In this document: piece by piece, positions 21,231-21,757 of the stretch
How positions within the stretch are numbered: the stretch's first letter is position 1
Layout: every line of letters starts with the position of its first letter
Virus record (IMG/VR): IMGVR_UViG_3300007540_004321
Location: 1-21,757 of that record
Source: a virus
Strand: one strand, 5' to 3'
Length of the DNA stretch: 21,757 nucleotides
Made by a program: the position numbers and the translations under genes
Notes under the pieces: generated by a model
What the model saw: only the letters and a program-made list of their open reading frames with translations
What the model was told of the DNA's origin: nothing
Database searches by the model: none

Positions 21231-21677
21231 TTATTCCTCAAGTATGTCCCCGATCCGGGTTTTGCACCTTTCCACGAAGACGCGGTAATGGTCTTTCTCC
21301 ATCAGGTTCTTGGCCTCCTCCTGCACGATGGATGCAGCCCGCCCCCATTCGGATTTAGCTTCGGATAGGGGTATGGTCTCCCGCTCCTCCCGTGCGATCT
21401 TCGCACGAAGCAGTTTTACCTCCGCCTCGGTTTTCTGGCGTTTAAGTTCGGCGGCATCGGTGAGGGCTTCCCCCTTCCCTGCTGTGTCCGGGTTTTTTTC
21501 CAGCCAGGATACAAGCGCGTCCCGGTGGATTCGATGCTCCACGAATGCCGGACATCCCGCCGCCTTGGCAATAACCATGGTTGATTTTGAAATACCCCAC
21601 AAGGATTCCGCCTGCTTCATGGACTGTGCGACGTTCGGTATCTGCTGGGATTTTTCTTTGTCTGGTTTACTTTTCAT
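21231..21677 (-). CDS. terS: Small terminase subunit (Nu1-like, 148 aa)
   Basis: A 148-aa protein with an N-terminal winged-helix region typical of Nu1-like small terminases: a helix NVAQSMKQAESLWGISKSTMVIAKAAG (about 15-41, which includes a helix-turn-helix) and the wing-like segment FVEHRIHRDALVSWLEKNP. From about 70 on there is a long charged helix (ELKRQKTEAEVKLLRAKIAREERETI) that drives oligomerisation. It would bind the phage packaging site and hand DNA to the large subunit. It is the first gene of the late operon in the window; the candidate promoter lies directly upstream. Confidence 0.85.
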   Translation of the reverse strand: MKSKPDKEKSQQIPNVAQSMKQAESLWGISKSTMVIAKAAGCPAFVEHRIHRDALVSWLEKNPDTAGKGEALTDAAELKRQKTEAEVKLLRAKIAREERETIPLSEAKSEWGRAASIVQEEAKNLMEKDHYRVFVERCKTRIGDILEE

Positions 21678-21683
21678 GTTTGC

Positions 21684-21712
21684 TTACTATTGCGAATCGG
21701 TTGCGTTTTCAA
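21684..21712 (-). promoter_or_regulatory. Candidate promoter before terS
   Basis: The minus strand shows TTGAAA (21712-21707) and, 17 bases on, TAGTAA (21689-21684), seven bases before the terS ATG. The -35 is good, the -10 is poor, and the resulting leader would be very short. It does not match the 33-bp motif of the other two candidate sites. Weak call. Confidence 0.3.
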
Positions 21713-21730
21713 GTTCATTTTTTTTTGAAC
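21713..21730. repeat. Inverted repeat around a T9 tract
   Basis: GTTCA and TGAAC flank an 8-base T loop at the right edge, next to the candidate terS promoter. On either strand this gives a short stem with a homopolymer loop. It could be an operator, a weak terminator arm, or chance. The last 27 bases of the window show no other structure that can be named. Confidence 0.3.
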
Positions 21731-21757
21731 ACGGACATGAGACACCGGAACCAAACC

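Noticed and set aside
1-21757. CRISPR array, tRNA, integrase, attachment site, insertion sequence or diversity-generating retroelement
   Set aside because: No regular spaced repeats, cloverleaf, recombinase or reverse transcriptase motifs, or terminal inverted repeats were seen on either strand.

Overview
The window is the late (structural and lysis) region of a tailed double-stranded DNA bacteriophage or prophage. Nearly every gene lies on the minus strand, so transcription runs from right (about 21.7 kb) to left (about 0.05 kb). The gene order follows the lambda plan: small terminase, large terminase (gpA family), gpW-like joiner, gpB-like portal, prohead protease with scaffold, gpD-like decoration protein, major capsid protein, head-tail joiners, major tail protein, tail chaperone with a -1 frameshift (G/GT), tape measure, tail tip and fibre genes, then lysis. 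There is a tape measure and a G/GT pair but no sheath gene, which points to a long non-contractile (siphovirus) tail. A lipoprotein with a lipobox, a zinc amidase and small membrane proteins in the lysis block fit a Gram-negative host. Neither the phylum nor whether this is a free phage or a prophage can be read from the window: there is no integrase, repressor or attachment site.

Layout from right to left: DNA packaging (19.15-21.68 kb); an 85-aa gene; an inverted plus-strand structural-type gene (17.93-18.90 kb); head genes (13.13-17.85 kb), including a newly noted 33-codon gene ahead of gpW; a two-domain glycosyltransferase inserted between capsid and connector (11.3-13.1 kb); connector and tail genes (7.25-11.3 kb); tail-tip or appendage genes (5.07-7.24 kb) interrupted by a second inverted plus-strand gene for a small secreted protein (5.58-5.89 kb); tail fibre and Asp-box 'sialidase-like' protein (2.37-4.71 kb); lysis and accessory block (0.05-2.37 kb) with three tiny genes, a frameshifted metallophosphoesterase and a possible winged-helix protein. 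Many neighbouring minus-strand genes overlap by ATGA or TGATG, implying translational coupling. No stretch over 300 bases lacks a gene.

Most notable: (1) the two inverted genes share one architecture. Each overlaps tail-to-tail with the minus-strand gene on its right, and each has on its left a nearly identical 33-bp motif (27 of 33 positions the same) that begins TTGAC and points into the minus-strand operon, as expected of an element that restarts late transcription. (2) A textbook GGGAAAC slippery site with a hairpin 8 nt downstream makes a 184-aa G-T fusion. (3) The decoration, major tail and capsid genes, and a probable nested scaffold start, are preceded by AACCAACC-type leaders instead of Shine-Dalgarno sequences. 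(4) A 10-bp cUUCGg hairpin sits between the capsid and glycosyltransferase genes.
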